Shown piece by piece: positions 12,201 through 27,200 of a stretch of DNA of 64,000 bases; positions within the stretch are counted from its first letter, which is position 1, and each line of letters begins with the position of its first letter. Position numbers and translations under genes: made by a program. Below the pieces are notes generated by a model. It saw nothing but the letters and a program-made list of their open reading frames with translations. It searched no databases and had not been told where the DNA came from. The stretch covers positions 2,029,001-2,093,000 of the forward strand of contig CM057480.1 in assembly GCA_030035585.1 (NCBI GenBank), read 5' to 3'. The DNA is from Dugong dugon. Lineage: Eukaryota > Chordata > Mammalia > Sirenia > Dugongidae.

Positions 12201-15200
12201 CAACTGGACCTCATAGACATATATAGAACAATCCATCCAACTGCTGCAAAGTACACATTCTTTTCCAATGCACATGGAACGTTCTCCAGAATAGACCACA
12301 TCTTAGGCCACAGAGCAATCCTCAACAAGATCCAAAATGCTGAGATAATTCACAGTATCTTCTCTGACCACAATGCCATCAAGGTAGAAATTAACACTAG
12401 AAAGAGCAAGGAAAAAAAATCAAACACATGGAAACTGAATAATAATCTGCTTACACATCAATGGGTAATAGAAGAAATCAGAGATGGAATTAAAAAATTC
12501 CTAGAATCAAATGAAAATGAAAACACATCATACCAAAACCTTTGGGACACAGCAAAGGCAGTCCTCAGAGGACAATTTATAGCAATAGATGCACATATCA
12601 AAAAAGAAGAAAGGGACAAAATCAAAACATTAACTACAGAACTCAAACAAATAGAAAGAGAACAACAAAAAAAGCCTACAACCACCGGAAGAAAGGAAAT
12701 AGTAAAGATCAGAGCAGAAATCAATGAAATAGAGAACAGAAAAACAATAGAAAGAATCAACAAAACCAAAAGTTGGTTCTTTGAAAGAATCAACAAAATC
12801 GACAAACCACTGGCCAGACTGACAAAAGAAAAACAGCAGAGGGCACAAATAACCCAAATAAGAAATGAAATGGGGGACATTACAACAGACCCAACCGAAA
12901 TAAAAAGGATTATAACAGAATATTATGAAAAACTATATTCCAACAAATTTGAAAACCTAGAGGAAATGGATAAATTTCTAGAAACATACGGCCTACCCAA
13001 ACTACAACAAAGTGATATTGAAAATCTGAACAGACCCATAACAAGAGAAGAGATTGAAAAGGTAATAAAAAAACTCCCAACCAAAAAAAGCCCTGGCCCA
13101 GATGGCTTCACTGGAGAATTCTACAAAACATTTACAAAAGAGCTCGTACCAGTTCTACTCAAGTTATTTCAGAGCATAGAAGAGGAAGCAACACTTCCAA
13201 ATTCATTCTATGAAGCCAGCATAACGCTGATACCAAAACCAGGCAAAGACATCACAAAAAAAGAAAATTACAGACCAATATCTCTCATGAATATAGATGC
13301 AAAAATTCTGAACAAAATTCTAGCCAATAGAATTCAGTATCATATCAAAAAAATAATACACCACGACCAAATAGGATTCATACCAGGTATGCAAGGATGG
13401 TTTAACATTAGAAAATCCATCAACGTAATCCACCACATAAATAAAAGGAAAGAAAAAAATCACATGATCATCTCAACTGATGCAGAAAAGGCATTTGACA
13501 AAGTCCAACACCCATTCCTGATAAAAGCTCTCAATAAAATAGGTATAGAAGGGAAATTTCTCAACATTATAAAGGGCATCTATGCAAAACCAACAGCCAA
13601 CATCATTCTTAATGGAGAAAGGCTGAAAACATTCCCCCTGAAAACAGGAACAAGACAAGGATGCCCTTTATCACCACTCCTATTTAACATTGTGCTGGAA
13701 GTTCTAGCTAGAGCAGTAAGGCAAGAAAAAGAAATAAAGGGCATCCAAATTGGTAATGAAGAAGTTAAACTCTCCCTGTTTGCAGATGATATGATACTAT
13801 ACATAGAAAACCCTAAAGACTCCACGAGAAATTTACTGGAAGTAATAGAAAGATTCAGCAGAGTAGCAGGATACAAGATAAACATTCAAAAATCAGTTGG
13901 ATTCCTATACACCGGTAAAGAGAACGACGAAAAGGAGATCAGGAAATCAATACCATTTTCAATAGCCCCTAAAAAGATAAAATACTTAGGAATAAATCTG
14001 ACCAGGAATATAAAAGACCTATACAAAGAAAACTACAAAACACTGCTGCATGAAACCCAAAGGGATCTACATAAATGGAAAAACATACCATGCTCATGGA
14101 TAGGCAGACTCAACATTGTGAAAATGGCAATTCTACCTAAAGCAATCTACAAATACAATGCAATTCCGATACAAATACCAACGACATTCTTCAAAGAGAT
14201 GGAAAAACTAATTATTAACTTTATATGGAAAGGGAAGAAACCTCGAATAAGTAAAGCACTACTGAAGAAGAAGAATAAAGTTGGAGGACTCACACTACCT
14301 GACTTGAGAACCTACTATACAGCTACAGTACTCAAAACAGCCTGGTACTGGTACAACAACAGAGACATTGACCAATGGAACAGAATTGAGAACTCAGATG
14401 TAAATCCATCCACATACGGTCACCTGATTTTTGACAAGGGCCCAAAATACATCAAATGGGGAAAAGACAGTCTTTTTAACAAATGGTGCTGGCAAAACTG
14501 GATATCCATTTGTAGAAAAATGAAACAGGACCCATACCTCACACCATATACAAAAACTACTTCAAAATGGATCAAAGACCTGAATATAAAGCCTCAAACT
14601 ATAAAATTCATAGAAGAAAAAATAGGACCAACACTTCAGACCTTAATACATGGCATTAACAGGATACAAACCATAAACATCAACACAAAAAACCCAACAG
14701 ATAAACTAGATAATTGGGATCTTCTAAAAATCAAACATCTATGCTCTTCAAAAGATTTCACCAAAAGAGTTAAAAGAGAACCTACAGACTGGGAAAAAAT
14801 TTTTGGACAGTACAAGTCAGACAAAGGTCTAATCTCCATAATCTACAAGAAAATCCAACACCTCTACAACAAAAAGACAACCAATCCTATCAAAAAATGG
14901 GCAAAGGAAATGAACAGACACTTCACCAAGGAAGACATTCAAATGGCCAACAGACACATGAGGAAATGCTCGCGATCACTAGCCATTAGAGAAATGCAAA
15001 TTAAAACCACAATGAGATACCATCTCACCCCGGCATTACTGGCACGAATCAAAAACACTGGAAATAACAAATGTTGGAGGGGCTGCGGGGAGACGGGAAC
15101 TCTTATACACTGCTGGTGGGAATGCAAAATGATACAGCCATTTTGGAAAATGATATGGCGTTTCCTCAGAAAGCTAGAAATAGACGTACCATTCGATCCA

Positions 15201-18200
15201 GCAATCCCACTCCTAGGAATATATCCTAGAGAAATAAGAGTCATCACTCGAATAGACATATGCACACCTATGTTCATGGCAGCATTATTCACAATAGCAA
15301 AACGATGGAAACAACCTCGATGTCCATCAACAGACGAATGGATACACAAACTATGGTACATACACACAATGGAGTACTATGCAACGAGAAAGAACAATGA
15401 ATCGGTGAACCATCTCATAACATGGTTGAAACTGGAGGACATCATGCTGAGTGAAATAAGTCAATCACAAAAGGACAAATATTGTATGAGACCTCTATTG
15501 TAAAAACCCATGAAAAAATTCACATGCAAAATGTAACAATCCTTGTTGGTTACCAGGGATGGGAGGGGGGGGGGATACTAAATAGGTAATAGGTAAGTGG
15601 TAACTTGGGTGAGAGATGAGATAGTACATAGTACAGCGGAAACTAACACAACCTGCACAAGGAAAGGTCATGGAGGCCCTATAGACACATCCAAACCCCC
15701 CGAGGGACTGAGTTGTTGGACGGAGGGCTCTGGGGACCATGATCTCGGGGAACATCTAGCTCAATTGGCATGACACTACTTATAAAGATAATGCTCTACA
15801 TTCTACCTTGGTGAGTAGTGTCTGGGGTCTTAAAAGCCTATGAGCGGCCATCTAAGATACTCCACTGATCTCATCCCTTTGGGAACAAGGGAGAATGAAG
15901 AGAACAGGATACAAGGAAAAGATTAGTCCGAAGGACTAATGGTCCACAGCTACCAAGGCCTCCACGGGACTGAGCCCAGTACAGCTGGATGGTGCCCGGC
16001 TACCACCAATGACTCCTCTGACCAGGATCACAACAGAGGGTTCTGGGCAGAGCTGGAGTAGGATGTAGAGCATAATTTTAACTCCCAAAAAAAAAAAAAA
16101 AAGAAGACCAGACATACTGGCCTAAAGAATACTAGAGAAACCTCGAGAGTGTGGCCCCCAGACACCCTTTCAGCTCAGAGGGGAAGTTACCTTCAAGGTT
16201 CGATGTTAAGCCTGGGAATGGACACCCCAGTAAAACTAAATGGGACTAACGATGTACAGGAGTCCGGTGACAAGGGCCAGAAGGCAGAGGGAGAGTAGGA
16301 AACTGATGATAAGGAACACAAATTGAATAAGGGCACTGTCGATGTATTGTGAGATTGTTGACCACTGCTATAGGGCAACATTTGTAGTAACTATTAAATG
16401 GGAGGCTGTTTTGTCCTGTAAGCCTTCATCTTGGGCGAGAATGGCAGCACAATTGGAAGAGCATAGTCAATATCACTTAAATGTGTAAGTAAAAAGTTTT
16501 GAAATGGTGTTTAAATAAAATAAAAATAAATAAATAAATAAATAAACAAATGAGACTAAAGAGGTACAATAGTCCACTGACAAGGTCCAGAAGACAGAAG
16601 GGGACAAGGAAGCCCCCTGGTGATAGGGAACACAAGGTGGAGTAAGGATATTCTTGATGTGCTATGAGATTGTTAACCATTGTCATAGGGCAACATGTGT
16701 AGTAACTGTTAAATGAAAAACTATTTTGTTCTGTAAGCCTTCATCTTAAGTGAGAATAACAGCACAGTTGGAAGAGCGTAGTCAATGTCACTGAACTGTG
16801 AATGTAGAAAATTTTGAAACGGTGTATCTTTGGCCATCTGTAATTTTCATCAAAAAAAAAGGTTGAGAATTTAGAGGCTTAACACGTTGTGGGGTTGTTA
16901 ACCAATGTCAAAAAAAACAACGTGTGTACTACTATTTCATGAGAAACTATTTGCTCTGTAAGCTTTCACCTGAAGTACAATAAAATATATATATAAAAAA
17001 AAAAAAGATTTAAAATGCACATTTAAATGTTTTATAGTAAAATACAAAGTACATGCAAACATAGAGTATAAAACACATATACAGTTTAAGAAAGACAGAA
17101 AGGGAATACTACCAATACTTCAGGAACCTCAGTGCATTCCTTCTAGAATACAGTGGGATTCGCTCGTTGACATGTGCCGTAATGTTTTTTGTATCCATTC
17201 TCCTGTTGATGAGCATAACTGTCTCCAGTTTCTCTGCTATTATGAACAGTATCTCCATGACATTCCCACATGCACACAAGTGTCCACACAGTCACCAACA
17301 CTTGGAATTAATTAGAAGTGTTAAATTCTTGCTCTTGCTGATTCGCTGGGTGTGCGCATTCTTTGATCCAAAAATTTCACTTGGAGCACTCGACCTCACT
17401 GAAATGCCTGCACGCTAAGGAACCTACAGAAATGTTCCCCTCAGCTGTGCGTTAGACATAATGTACACATCCATCAACACGGGAGTGGCTAAATAAATTT
17501 TGAGACAGCTGTCCTAGGGATGGCAATACAGCCACTGAAAAGAATGAGGTAGACCTGTGTGTTCTGACACGGAAACATCTCCCAGACATACTGTCAAGCC
17601 AAAAAATCTAAGAAAGGTAAAGAAAAACATAAAACATGGTCCTATTTGTTTGAAAAAATATGTATGTGCGTTTATGTGCATAGAAAATGGTGGGGAAAGG
17701 CCCACACCACTGAGCAGTGGTTGCTCTTGTCAGGGTTGATATGGGGTAGATGGTGGGGAGGCGGGGAGAGTTTCTACTGTATATACTTGTAAATTGTTTA
17801 TAATAAGCATATCCTACTTTTCATAATTTTTAAACAAAATAAAGCATAAACCAAAAAGAAAGATAAGGAAAGACTGTAATCCTAGATATTAACACATTTA
17901 ATACTAGTGAAGTACTGGCCCCTGAAACACAAATCCAAGGGAACACTACAAAAGGCCCAGAAACAGACCCAACTTAATATACACACTTACTATAATAGTG
18001 GGGGAAGACTGACTGTTCAACAGATGATGCTGGGACCGTTCATAACCACTTAGGGGAAAATTAAGTTAGAGCTCCACCTCAAACCACAGATCAAAGCGAA
18101 TTACACACGGATGGAAGAATTAACTAAAAAATGAAACTTTAAAAAAATCATAAGAATGTTGACTGGTTTATCTCTATGTAGGTAAGGTCTTCGAAATATA

Positions 18201-21200
18201 AAACAAGGGGAGAGACTGAGGGAATTGATCATGTAAAAATTTTAAACTTCTTTATAAGAATTTTAAATGAAATTAAAAGGCAAACGACAAACTGGGCAAG
18301 GTATCTGTATCTCATATAACAAAAACCCCAAAGAAAAACGGGAGGGGAAAAGAATGGGCGTTTCACAGAAAAATACAAAAAGTTAAACTCGTATGAAAAC
18401 ACTAACAATCAACAAAATGTAAATGAAACTATGCCTCACAATTCACCTATTAAACTGACAGTGCTAGAGATAAATGGGAATATGTAGTTTTGGTTAAGGT
18501 TCAGCAAATGGATAATCAGGTATTACTACTGGAAAGAAGTATAAAATGATGTGACTTTTTGGGGGAGGGAATTTGGCGATTTGTATCAAAAACCTCAACG
18601 ATATGTATGGCCAGGGGCACGGTCTCTTATCCTAGGGAACGTGAAGACTGTGTACAACGTATACAAGAAGGTGTAAGAGAAAGATGGTTATATCAGCATT
18701 ATTTAGAACAGTGAAAATCCAGAAACAGACTAAATGTATATAACGTGGGTGCAGGTTAAGTAATTTCGGTACATATTATGAAATATCAGGCAATAACGAA
18801 GGAGCCCTGGTGGTGCAACAGTTACGCATGCAGTTGCTAACCCAAAGGTCGGCAGTGTGAACCACCCAGGGGCCCTGCAGGAGAAAGACCTGTTGATCTG
18901 CGTCTGTAAATGGTAACAGTCTAGAAAATTCCATGGAGCAATTCTACTCTGTCACATGGGTTCACTATGAGTTGGAATCGACTCGATGACACCCAACAAC
19001 TGTAACATAAAACTATTAAAAGTGATAGTGCTGAAAAATGTAACAATACGATAAAACACACTGTATTACTAAGTGAAAAAAGTAAGTTATCTAATTATAC
19101 TATTCCCATATTGTAAAACTAACAAAAATGAATACACACTAGAAGGATACACCCTACAATGATCTCTGGGTAATGGCTTACGGGTCATCTTAATTTTCTT
19201 TTCTGTAATTTCCAAATCTTACAGAATAGACATGTACTAACACCAGTCCCTGGAGAAGGCCATCACGCTCGGTAAAGTACAGGGTCAGCGAAAAAGAGGA
19301 AGACCCTCAGTGAGATGGACTCACACAGTGGCTGCAACAACGGACTCAAACATAGCAACGTTTGTGAGGATGGCGCAGGACTGGGCAGTGTTTCATTCTG
19401 TTGCACACGGGGTTGTTATGGGTCAGAAGTGACTAGATGGTACCTAACAGCAACAGCAATACCTTTCAATTTAGAAATGTCTACAGATAAATCCATAATT
19501 ACACATAATACGCCGCGAATGGGAACAAAGTTGTTGTAATGGTTCTCCGCTCGCCCTCTTACCTCCACGCCCCGTTTTCCACCTCCAGCTCCAGGACAGT
19601 CTGCAGGCTCTGGCAGAGCAAGGCCTCAAAGGTGACATTGACTGTGCACTCCCCCAGAGGGTGAAGGTGGCCGCTTGGGGGCTCAATGTTGAAGAGAGAC
19701 TCCTGGTTGGGAAGTAAACCAGAAGGATGAGGAGGGAGCACTTGGCATTGCAGAAGAAGTAGGGGCTAGTGGTAGCACCCAACCATGGTTACCCCCAAGC
19801 TGCCCCCAGTTCTTCAAAGAGCCATCTGGGATCCAGAAGGAGGCAAGCTGGTGGGGGATTCCAGCGCAGCGAGTCTCAGGATTAAGGGAACAAACACTGA
19901 GTTTCCAACTTAAAGCAGGAGACCAGCTGGAGGTCTCCATGTACTGAGAGGTGGAAGGTGGGGGGGGGGGGGGGGGCAGAGGGCTGTCTGGAGGAGCGGG
20001 GAGGGCTTGGCCAGCAGGTGGAGGTTGGCTGGGGAGAGCGAGTCTGTACACGTCTGTGCGCCATCCTGGGGAGAAGGTGGCCCTCCAAGGGGTCTGCCCA
20101 GCTGAGCCAGCATCAGTCAGGACCCTGACGCCTTCAACTCTCTCCTTTCCATCCCCTGGTCTCTTGCTCACTCTTGCCATGTGCCCCCTCAACACAGACT
20201 TGCTGGGACTCTTTCACCCCCGGCAGGTCCGGCCCACTCCCCCTCACTAGGCACGCAAAGGGAAAGAGGAAGGGAAAAGGAACGTCTGCCCCTGGGGAGG
20301 GCCCTCCACACTCCCTCCTTCCTACCCCTGACTGAGAGAAGGGGCATTCATCTGGCTGAGTGGCCCCAAGTGGGCCACACCAGTAGTGGGGCATCACTGG
20401 ACACTGGAAGGTCACAGCCAGGAGGCGTGTCTCCCTTTGGTCTCTCCCTTCCCTGAGACCCAGTGAGCACAAGGGCTGTGCCTGTCCACCTCGGTTTCGT
20501 TTACCCATGTGGCTGGCACGTGGGCCTGGCCTGCCCTCTCTCATCCCACTCCACCCTGACTGCCTTGGGCCTGTGTTCTTCTGCAGGTTTCACAGCGACA
20601 CACAGGCTCCCCCCGAGGGGGAGCACCTCTCCGGCCCTGGTAGGAGGGGTGCTGGCCTTCACTGGAGGCTGCTTAGGCCTAACTCGCACGGAAGAGGGTC
20701 CCACGCGCTCCAGCCTGGCTCACCAAGGCTCAGGCACGGCGTTTGGGACCCCAGCTCAGCTGGGAGGCAAAAGTCACTTTGCTTTCTTTTGTCTTTGCTG
20801 CTCACGTGTGGCTGTGATCCAGGGCAGGGTTTCAGTAGCTCTGGGTCTCCTGACGTAGAGCATCTAATGAACCCCAAATCCCAATGTTATTTTACAAGAG
20901 CTCAAAAGAAAAGTGTATGGAGACAGGATTCCTACCAGCCTCAGTTATGACACAATCTTGAAGTACTATAAGATCGACAATTATTTCAGTGATAAAATAG
21001 TTAATCGTCACAACGGGAGAAAAACAGACCGGGCATTAGAAAACCAGGATCTGATCTGACGCCACCACCATTAGATGGGTGGCTCTGGGGGAGTCTGTGT
21101 GTCCCTGTGGGCCTCTCCTCCGTCAAATGAGATTGGCTGAGGTCCTGAGCTTCCACCTGTGCTCTGGAAAATCCCAGGGGTTCCTCAGAAGTGCCTCAAG

Positions 21201-24200
21201 CAAGGGATGGCGTGTAGGGAGAGGCAGGATGGGGCAGGGGTGCCTAGCAAAGGAGTCTCTCGGTGGCCAGAGTGGACGTACTTCATTCTACACACTGGGC
21301 TTCTGCCGAGCTTTCATTGGACAGAAGGATTCCTGCCTAGAATGATGTGAACACTGAATGTTCTGATATTGCCCCTAGTTAGGCTGGGAAACCCATGAGC
21401 CCCGGGGCAGGGGGGATCACTGTTACACGGGACGTTTGGCAATGGCGTCAGTGACTGGATGCAAATGGTCCTACCGTCTAAGTTCCAGAGTGCTGCGAGA
21501 GAGAGACAGAGAAAGAGAGAGAGGCAAGGCAGTTGCGTGAAGGAGCAGCGGCTTCTGAGCAGAGAGGGAAGGCCTGGGGAAAGGAAAAGTGGCGGCAGGC
21601 ATCTCTCCCCGGCTTCTGAGTGGGGAAGAAGTGTGCAAGTGAGCGGCAGGACAAGGGGACCTGATGGGAAGCAGCAAGAGGCAGAGTGTTTTCTCCACGC
21701 CACGCTGGCCAGGGTCTCACAGATGTGTGACAGCCGAGGGCAGCCCCCCGTGGGCTCCAGCCATCCAGGGGGGCAGAGCGGGGACAGCAAACTGGAGACT
21801 CATGTCTGTCTGTTGCAGCTTTGTCTGTTGCAGACTGTACACTGTGCTTGTATGTGATGCCACCCCAGGTGAGGATAATAACTCAGCCACTTTCAGAAGT
21901 TCCTGAGTTTATCGTAAAGAAGCAATAGGAGAGGAGGAAGGAGGAGGAGAAGCTAAGCTCTCTGAAGGAAGTGACTCTAGACTCTTCCTTCTGAGCCTTT
22001 TGGTTTGACCCACAAGCCTTGTCGGGATGCCACCTGGTGGCCGGTGTTCAAACAGCAGCCACCATTCCAGACAGGGTCAGTAGCTTTGGGGTGAGCCTAG
22101 CAGACATGCCCTTCTCAGAGGCAGGAGACCCAGCCTTGGCAACAGCAGCCTTGGAAGCTTCCTGCCCAACGCAGCTGCCCGTCTTCTTCCTAACTCAGGC
22201 TGCTTGGACAGACGGACAAACCCATGTTCTATTTACCCGTCAAACAGTGGAAAAAAGGTCGGGAAAACGCGGGGCACAGCGCAGAAAGGATGCCAACTGC
22301 CCCGGGGATGGGTAGGACTCGGGACACAACCAGGCAAAAATCACCAGGCCAGCTCTTCCTCTCCCACCTCAGAGCCCTGAATGCACCAGCAAGGGCTTCC
22401 CATCCAACACGCACGAGCAAAGGGGCGCACGGGGCCAGCAGAGCCGACTCACACTCTCACGCCTTTCTTCCAAGCAGACCGCACTCTCCCTCATGTGCCA
22501 CGTGGCTGGGAGCTGGCTGACATTCTGGATCTGGATGGAGTGTGTGATTTTCTGGCCCAGGCGAAGCAAACCAAACTGCAGGGCTGAGATGCCAAGGACG
22601 AGCGCAGGCCCCTGAGACATGCATGGGGCCTGTCACTGGGCCCCATCCCCGCCAGCTTTCTCAGTCCACCCACCCAGCCCCGCCCGCAGCACCTTAAAGG
22701 CCGCCTCGATGTGCAGCACCACAGGCGAGGGCGAGTCTTTGACCTCACACAGCAGGTCCTGGCTTGTGGGGCCAGGGACACCCCCGGTAAAGTTCAACTC
22801 AAAATCCCCGACCTCGTTGGGCTCTGGGAGCGAGGGGGGAAGTGAGAGTTGGAAAAAGAATCAGGGGCGGTGTCCTTCCGGGGCCCGGCCCAGATGTCCC
22901 AACTCTGCTGGCGTTTTGTCCACTACACATTGTGTGCCTCAGCTGCAGCTGGTCACAGGAAACCATGAGCTCTGCACAGGCCCCTTCAACTCCGAAGCAG
23001 GGGTGGGGTGACCAGTAAGCATGGCACACGGGGACCCACAGGGAGCACGGGCCCACGGGGAGCACACCAGCTCACTGGGCACTCCGTCCCTGCTCTGAAG
23101 CCTCCTCTCTCAGCTAGGCCCAGGCAGGTTCCGCCCCCTCCCACAGCCTGCGGCACCTATGACCCCTGTACAGGGCTCCACTTCAATGATGTGGCAGTCA
23201 CTAATCTTCTCCCACACGTATGTGATGGGCGACTTGCTGTTGTTCCACATCTGAAAGACACACACGATTCGGATTGCTGAGGCACCGCCTTCCGCCGGCT
23301 CTGTTCCTGCTGAGGACGGTGGGGCTGCAGGCTCACCTCGGGCCTACTCCGCCCCTCCCTGTTCACTCCGGACCCCTAAGGCCAGCAGCACGCTCACCCC
23401 TCGTGCAGGGTTTGTGGGCAGGGCTCTGCTCTAGAAGCCACATCCTGCCAAAGCCCCGGGAGACAGGCGTGGGCTCCACAGCCCCGTCTCTCAGGAGGTC
23501 CTGGGAGCTGACAAAATGCCTAGCCCAGGCGTCTGTGCAAACCAAGTTGAGTCCTGGGGCCCTGGGAGCAGCCTCAGCCTCCTCGCAGGGGCTGCCGCCA
23601 TCTGCCCCTCCAGCTCCCTCCTCGGGCGGCCCAGGATGGGGAGAGACACGGTCTACCTTAAAATCCTTCTTTACGTTTACGCCAATGTAGTTCTCTCTCG
23701 AGATGATGAGCACACAGGGCTCCAAGAGGACCTGAAAAGGTTCTGCCGAGCCTTTCACCTCAACTTCCAGGACAATCACATCATCCGCCCAGCAGGGGGC
23801 TTCCTCCAGGCTCTGAATTTCTGAACTGAACACAAGGCCACCCTGAGCCGGCAGCTACCACCACAGGGAGCACGGCCCTGCACGTTCTTTGCCTCTGTCC
23901 CGCATCCCTGGTCTCCTTGTGAAAAGAAAATGCTTTCCCACCCACAGGTCCCTAAAATCAGAGGCACTGGCCACCTCCCTGAAAGGGTGATATGAGCTGG
24001 AGGCCCAGGACAGGGGCACCCGCCTGCTGCCCCCAGGGACTCCACTGCTTCCCCAGCCTGGGGTCTCTGTGTGAGGCTGACAGAGACCCACCCCGATGGT
24101 TTACTTAGGGATGAGCTGGTGGAGACACCCTCACAAGGCAACAACGTCCCTCACCAGTCACTACCACCTGGGGCCAGCAGCCTGGCTGCTGGGTTGCGGG

Positions 24201-27200
24201 GAGACATGAGCCTGGAGCTCAGCTCCAAGCTTCCTGGATGGCCTGGAGCTCTTGCCGTGTGTCCAGGAGCTCTACCTCCTGCGTGCTGAGCCCCCTCACC
24301 AAGGCCTGCTGGTGGTCAGGCTGCTTACTCACCAGCCCTGTGCCTTCCCAAGGCACCCCCTGGGGAGCCAAGCCCAGCTGCCCCCCTTGCCCAGGAGCCA
24401 GCCCTCACTCACTCACCTCGTGGGCTCGGGGACTTGTTCTAGTACCATCTGGAGCACACTGTGAAAGACCCTCAGCTGCAAGACAAACAGCCTCCTGGAG
24501 ATGCAGCACACCCCAGCTGGGGTGTCCTGGGGTAGCTGGAGCCATGGCAGGGGTTCCTTCCCCACTGGGCTACCCCCCAGAAAGGCCCTCAGGAAAACAG
24601 TGCTGCTTCCCTCCCAGGTTTCCCCATCCTGCAGAGAGGGGGTGGCTGCCAGGATCAAAGGCTGGGAGCTGCCACAGTCTCAAGGCTGGTGTGCCTACCT
24701 CCGCTGGATCTGGGGGACAGGAAGGAAAGTTCCTCCAGACCTCAACATTGCCTGCTTGGTAGGGCCCTCAATGTGTCTGAAGCACCACATTGTCCCAGAA
24801 CAATGAAGCAGCTGGTGATGGGTTTGAGAGGCAGAGCTGCTCATCCTAGTCCCAAATCCACTAACAAGGGCCCCCAGGCCTCTCACACCCAGCTCTCCTT
24901 TCTCTCCTGCCTGTCACACTCAGGGCTTCCACTCTGGGTGGGGAGCTGTGTCAAACTCTCCCTGGGAAACCTGCAGCTCACTCTCTCTAGGGGCTGCTCG
25001 TGTCTCTGATATAAACAGAAATATGGAAGACAGCAGAGCTGAGGGGACAAGCCCAGGTCTGCTGCAGAGAGGGTGTCAGTGATCAGGACCAGCAGTTAGC
25101 TGTTGCTTCCTGCACACCAGGCATGTCCTCCAGCTCCCTCAGCTAAGTGCCGGCCTCGGCGGGACAGCTTCAATTTCATGAAAGAACATGGATGGAGGGT
25201 CAAAGCATCATGACCCATTCATGCATGACTACCAACATGGCCCCAGTTTAACCTCATGAGGAGAAAAGCTCAGGATGAACTCGTGGTCCGTGTGGGGGCT
25301 GAGAACCCCGCTTCTGGGCACGATGGAGAAGGCTGTCTCCCTGTCCGGGTGGCACTTGAAGCTGTCCGTGCTGTAGACTTCTCCTGGCATCAGGGGCTGC
25401 AGGTTGGGCTTCATGACCTGCCAGTGGAAGGCCAGCTCCACGTGCCTGTGGGGGAACCCTGAGAGTGGGCATGGATCACCGGCCAGGACCAGGGCCTTCC
25501 ACCCCATGCCTGGCCTGGCCCTGCTCCAAGAAGGACCCAGAGGCAGGAAGTGAACAGAAGCAGGAGAGAGGAGCCTGGGGGAACAGGGGCAAGGATGGCA
25601 GGTGGGGCAGGGAGTCAAAGCTGGAGAGCATGTAAGAGTCCCTCGCCCTTCACCCACAATAGCTGGAGGCTAGAGCCATGGCAACTCAGGGGAAAGAGTA
25701 AACCAGGGAGACCTTTAACCTGTGGGGGTCTAGGCACCTCTCCAGATGTCAGGGAAAGCCCCTGCAGTGTCTCCTATCACATGAGAATTTCAAAGATTTG
25801 CCACATCAACCCCTACCCTTGCCCTCCACCTCTCCAGCTACTGCCTCCCAGGCAGCCTTGCCTAGAAGGCCATGTGCCCGCTGGGTGCCAAGAGAAGCAA
25901 TGACAATGCCATGGTCGTGGGTCAGGGCAGGGCTCCAGGCATGTTGCCGACGGGCAGCTGTCGGGAGAACCAGATCATGCCAAGTGACAGAATCCTGTGC
26001 AACACCTGGGGCCATCGGGCCAGCCCTGGCTCAGAGCTCCCTGAGGTACGTCCTGGTGTACTGTCCTGGTATACTGACGGTGCTCAGAGGATGGTCAGGA
26101 AACAAGGGCAGCGGGAAATGAACCTACAGGCCACAGTCCATCTGGCCCTGGGACTTGGATGGGCACAGCAGGACCTCTCTGGAAAACCGTTCTGGCTACG
26201 GACGGCCCAGGACGATCTAGATCAGCACTGTCCCGCCTGACTTCCTGCAACAGCGGAAAGGTTAGGGACCTGTGCTGCCTGTAGTAGCCACTAGCCACGG
26301 GAGGCTACTGAGAACTGGAAATGTGGCTAGTGCCACTGAGGAACCAAACTGTTAACTGCATTTAATTTTAACTGATTTAAATTTAAATAGCCGTATATGG
26401 CTAGTGGCTACCATACTGGGCAGTGAAAATCGGGTTTCTTCCATTCTGTACCCAGACCCCTCCCTGGCCCTTGGAAAGAAGCTCCCTCCTCACTAGGAAC
26501 TCGGGGTCAGGCGAGGAGGGAGAAGGGGTGTGGTGGGGTGTTGTACAGGGACCACTCACGTAGTATTTCTAACGATCAGCTGTTTCCTAGCAGTAGACTG
26601 AAGGTTTTCAGGCTCAAAGCGTATGAAATGCTGGGCTGTTAAGTCTGTGAGCTCTCCAGGCTCTGGTTGACTTTTCTCACCAGAAACATAGATCAGATCC
26701 ACAGCAACCAGCTGCCCGATTCCTGACAAAGTAAGGGGTGAAGTTCAGGACGAGAGCCCAGGGCTGAAACCACGACTCCGTGGCCAAAGGCTGCCACAGG
26801 CCCACATAAGGCCCACATGCCACCATCCACGTGAGGCCAGCCTCGGCCACCATGGAAGCCCACAGTGACTCCCCCAGAGCCATCTCCCACCATGACCCCG
26901 GAAGTGCACACAAGAGAGGGTAGGGGCCATTAGCATAACCCCACACAGATTCACATCCCCACATCTTACAGACCCAAAGGAGGTGATTTTAAGAATTCAT
27001 TCAGCAGGCGCTCAATTAATGTTTGCTGAATGAAACTAGATGGGTGGGTGGGTGGATGGTTGGCTGGCTGGATGGATAAGTGGATGGGTGGATGGGTGGA
27101 GGCAAGAAAGGAGCATGGGGATCTTAGAGAAATTCAGCAGGAAGCTCCTAACCCCACAGAGAGCCAGAGGTGCCTCTAGTGGTTTATGTGTAAGTCACCG

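Larger units (their letters stand above)
7967..17003 (+). mobile_element. Full-length young L1 retrotransposon, 9.0 kb
   Basis: Complete L1 in DLEC1 intron 19, antisense to the gene. Order: 5' UTR beginning 'ggggggaggggcaagatggc', a 266-bp tandem array (8336-9480), ORF1 (10201-11250, one stop), a 431-nt inter-ORF spacer, an open ORF2 (11682-15503), a 1.5-kb 3' UTR with an internal duplication, and a poly(A) end. A perfect 15-bp target-site duplication AAAGATTTAAAATGC flanks it at 7952-7966 and 17004-17018, so the whole unit came in as one event and both ends are intact. The unmutated duplication and open ORF2 indicate a recent insertion. Confidence 0.97.
22824..24416 (-). other. DLEC1 introns 16, 15 and 14 (between exons 17-14)
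   Basis: Three short GC-rich introns of 333, 406 and 591 bp around exons 16 and 15. Apart from those two exons I see no other feature or repeat. Confidence 0.65.

Noticed and set aside
12023-15367. Many minus-strand ORFs under L1 ORF2
   Set aside because: Shadow frames of an A-rich coding sequence, hydrophobic and low in complexity, with no family match.
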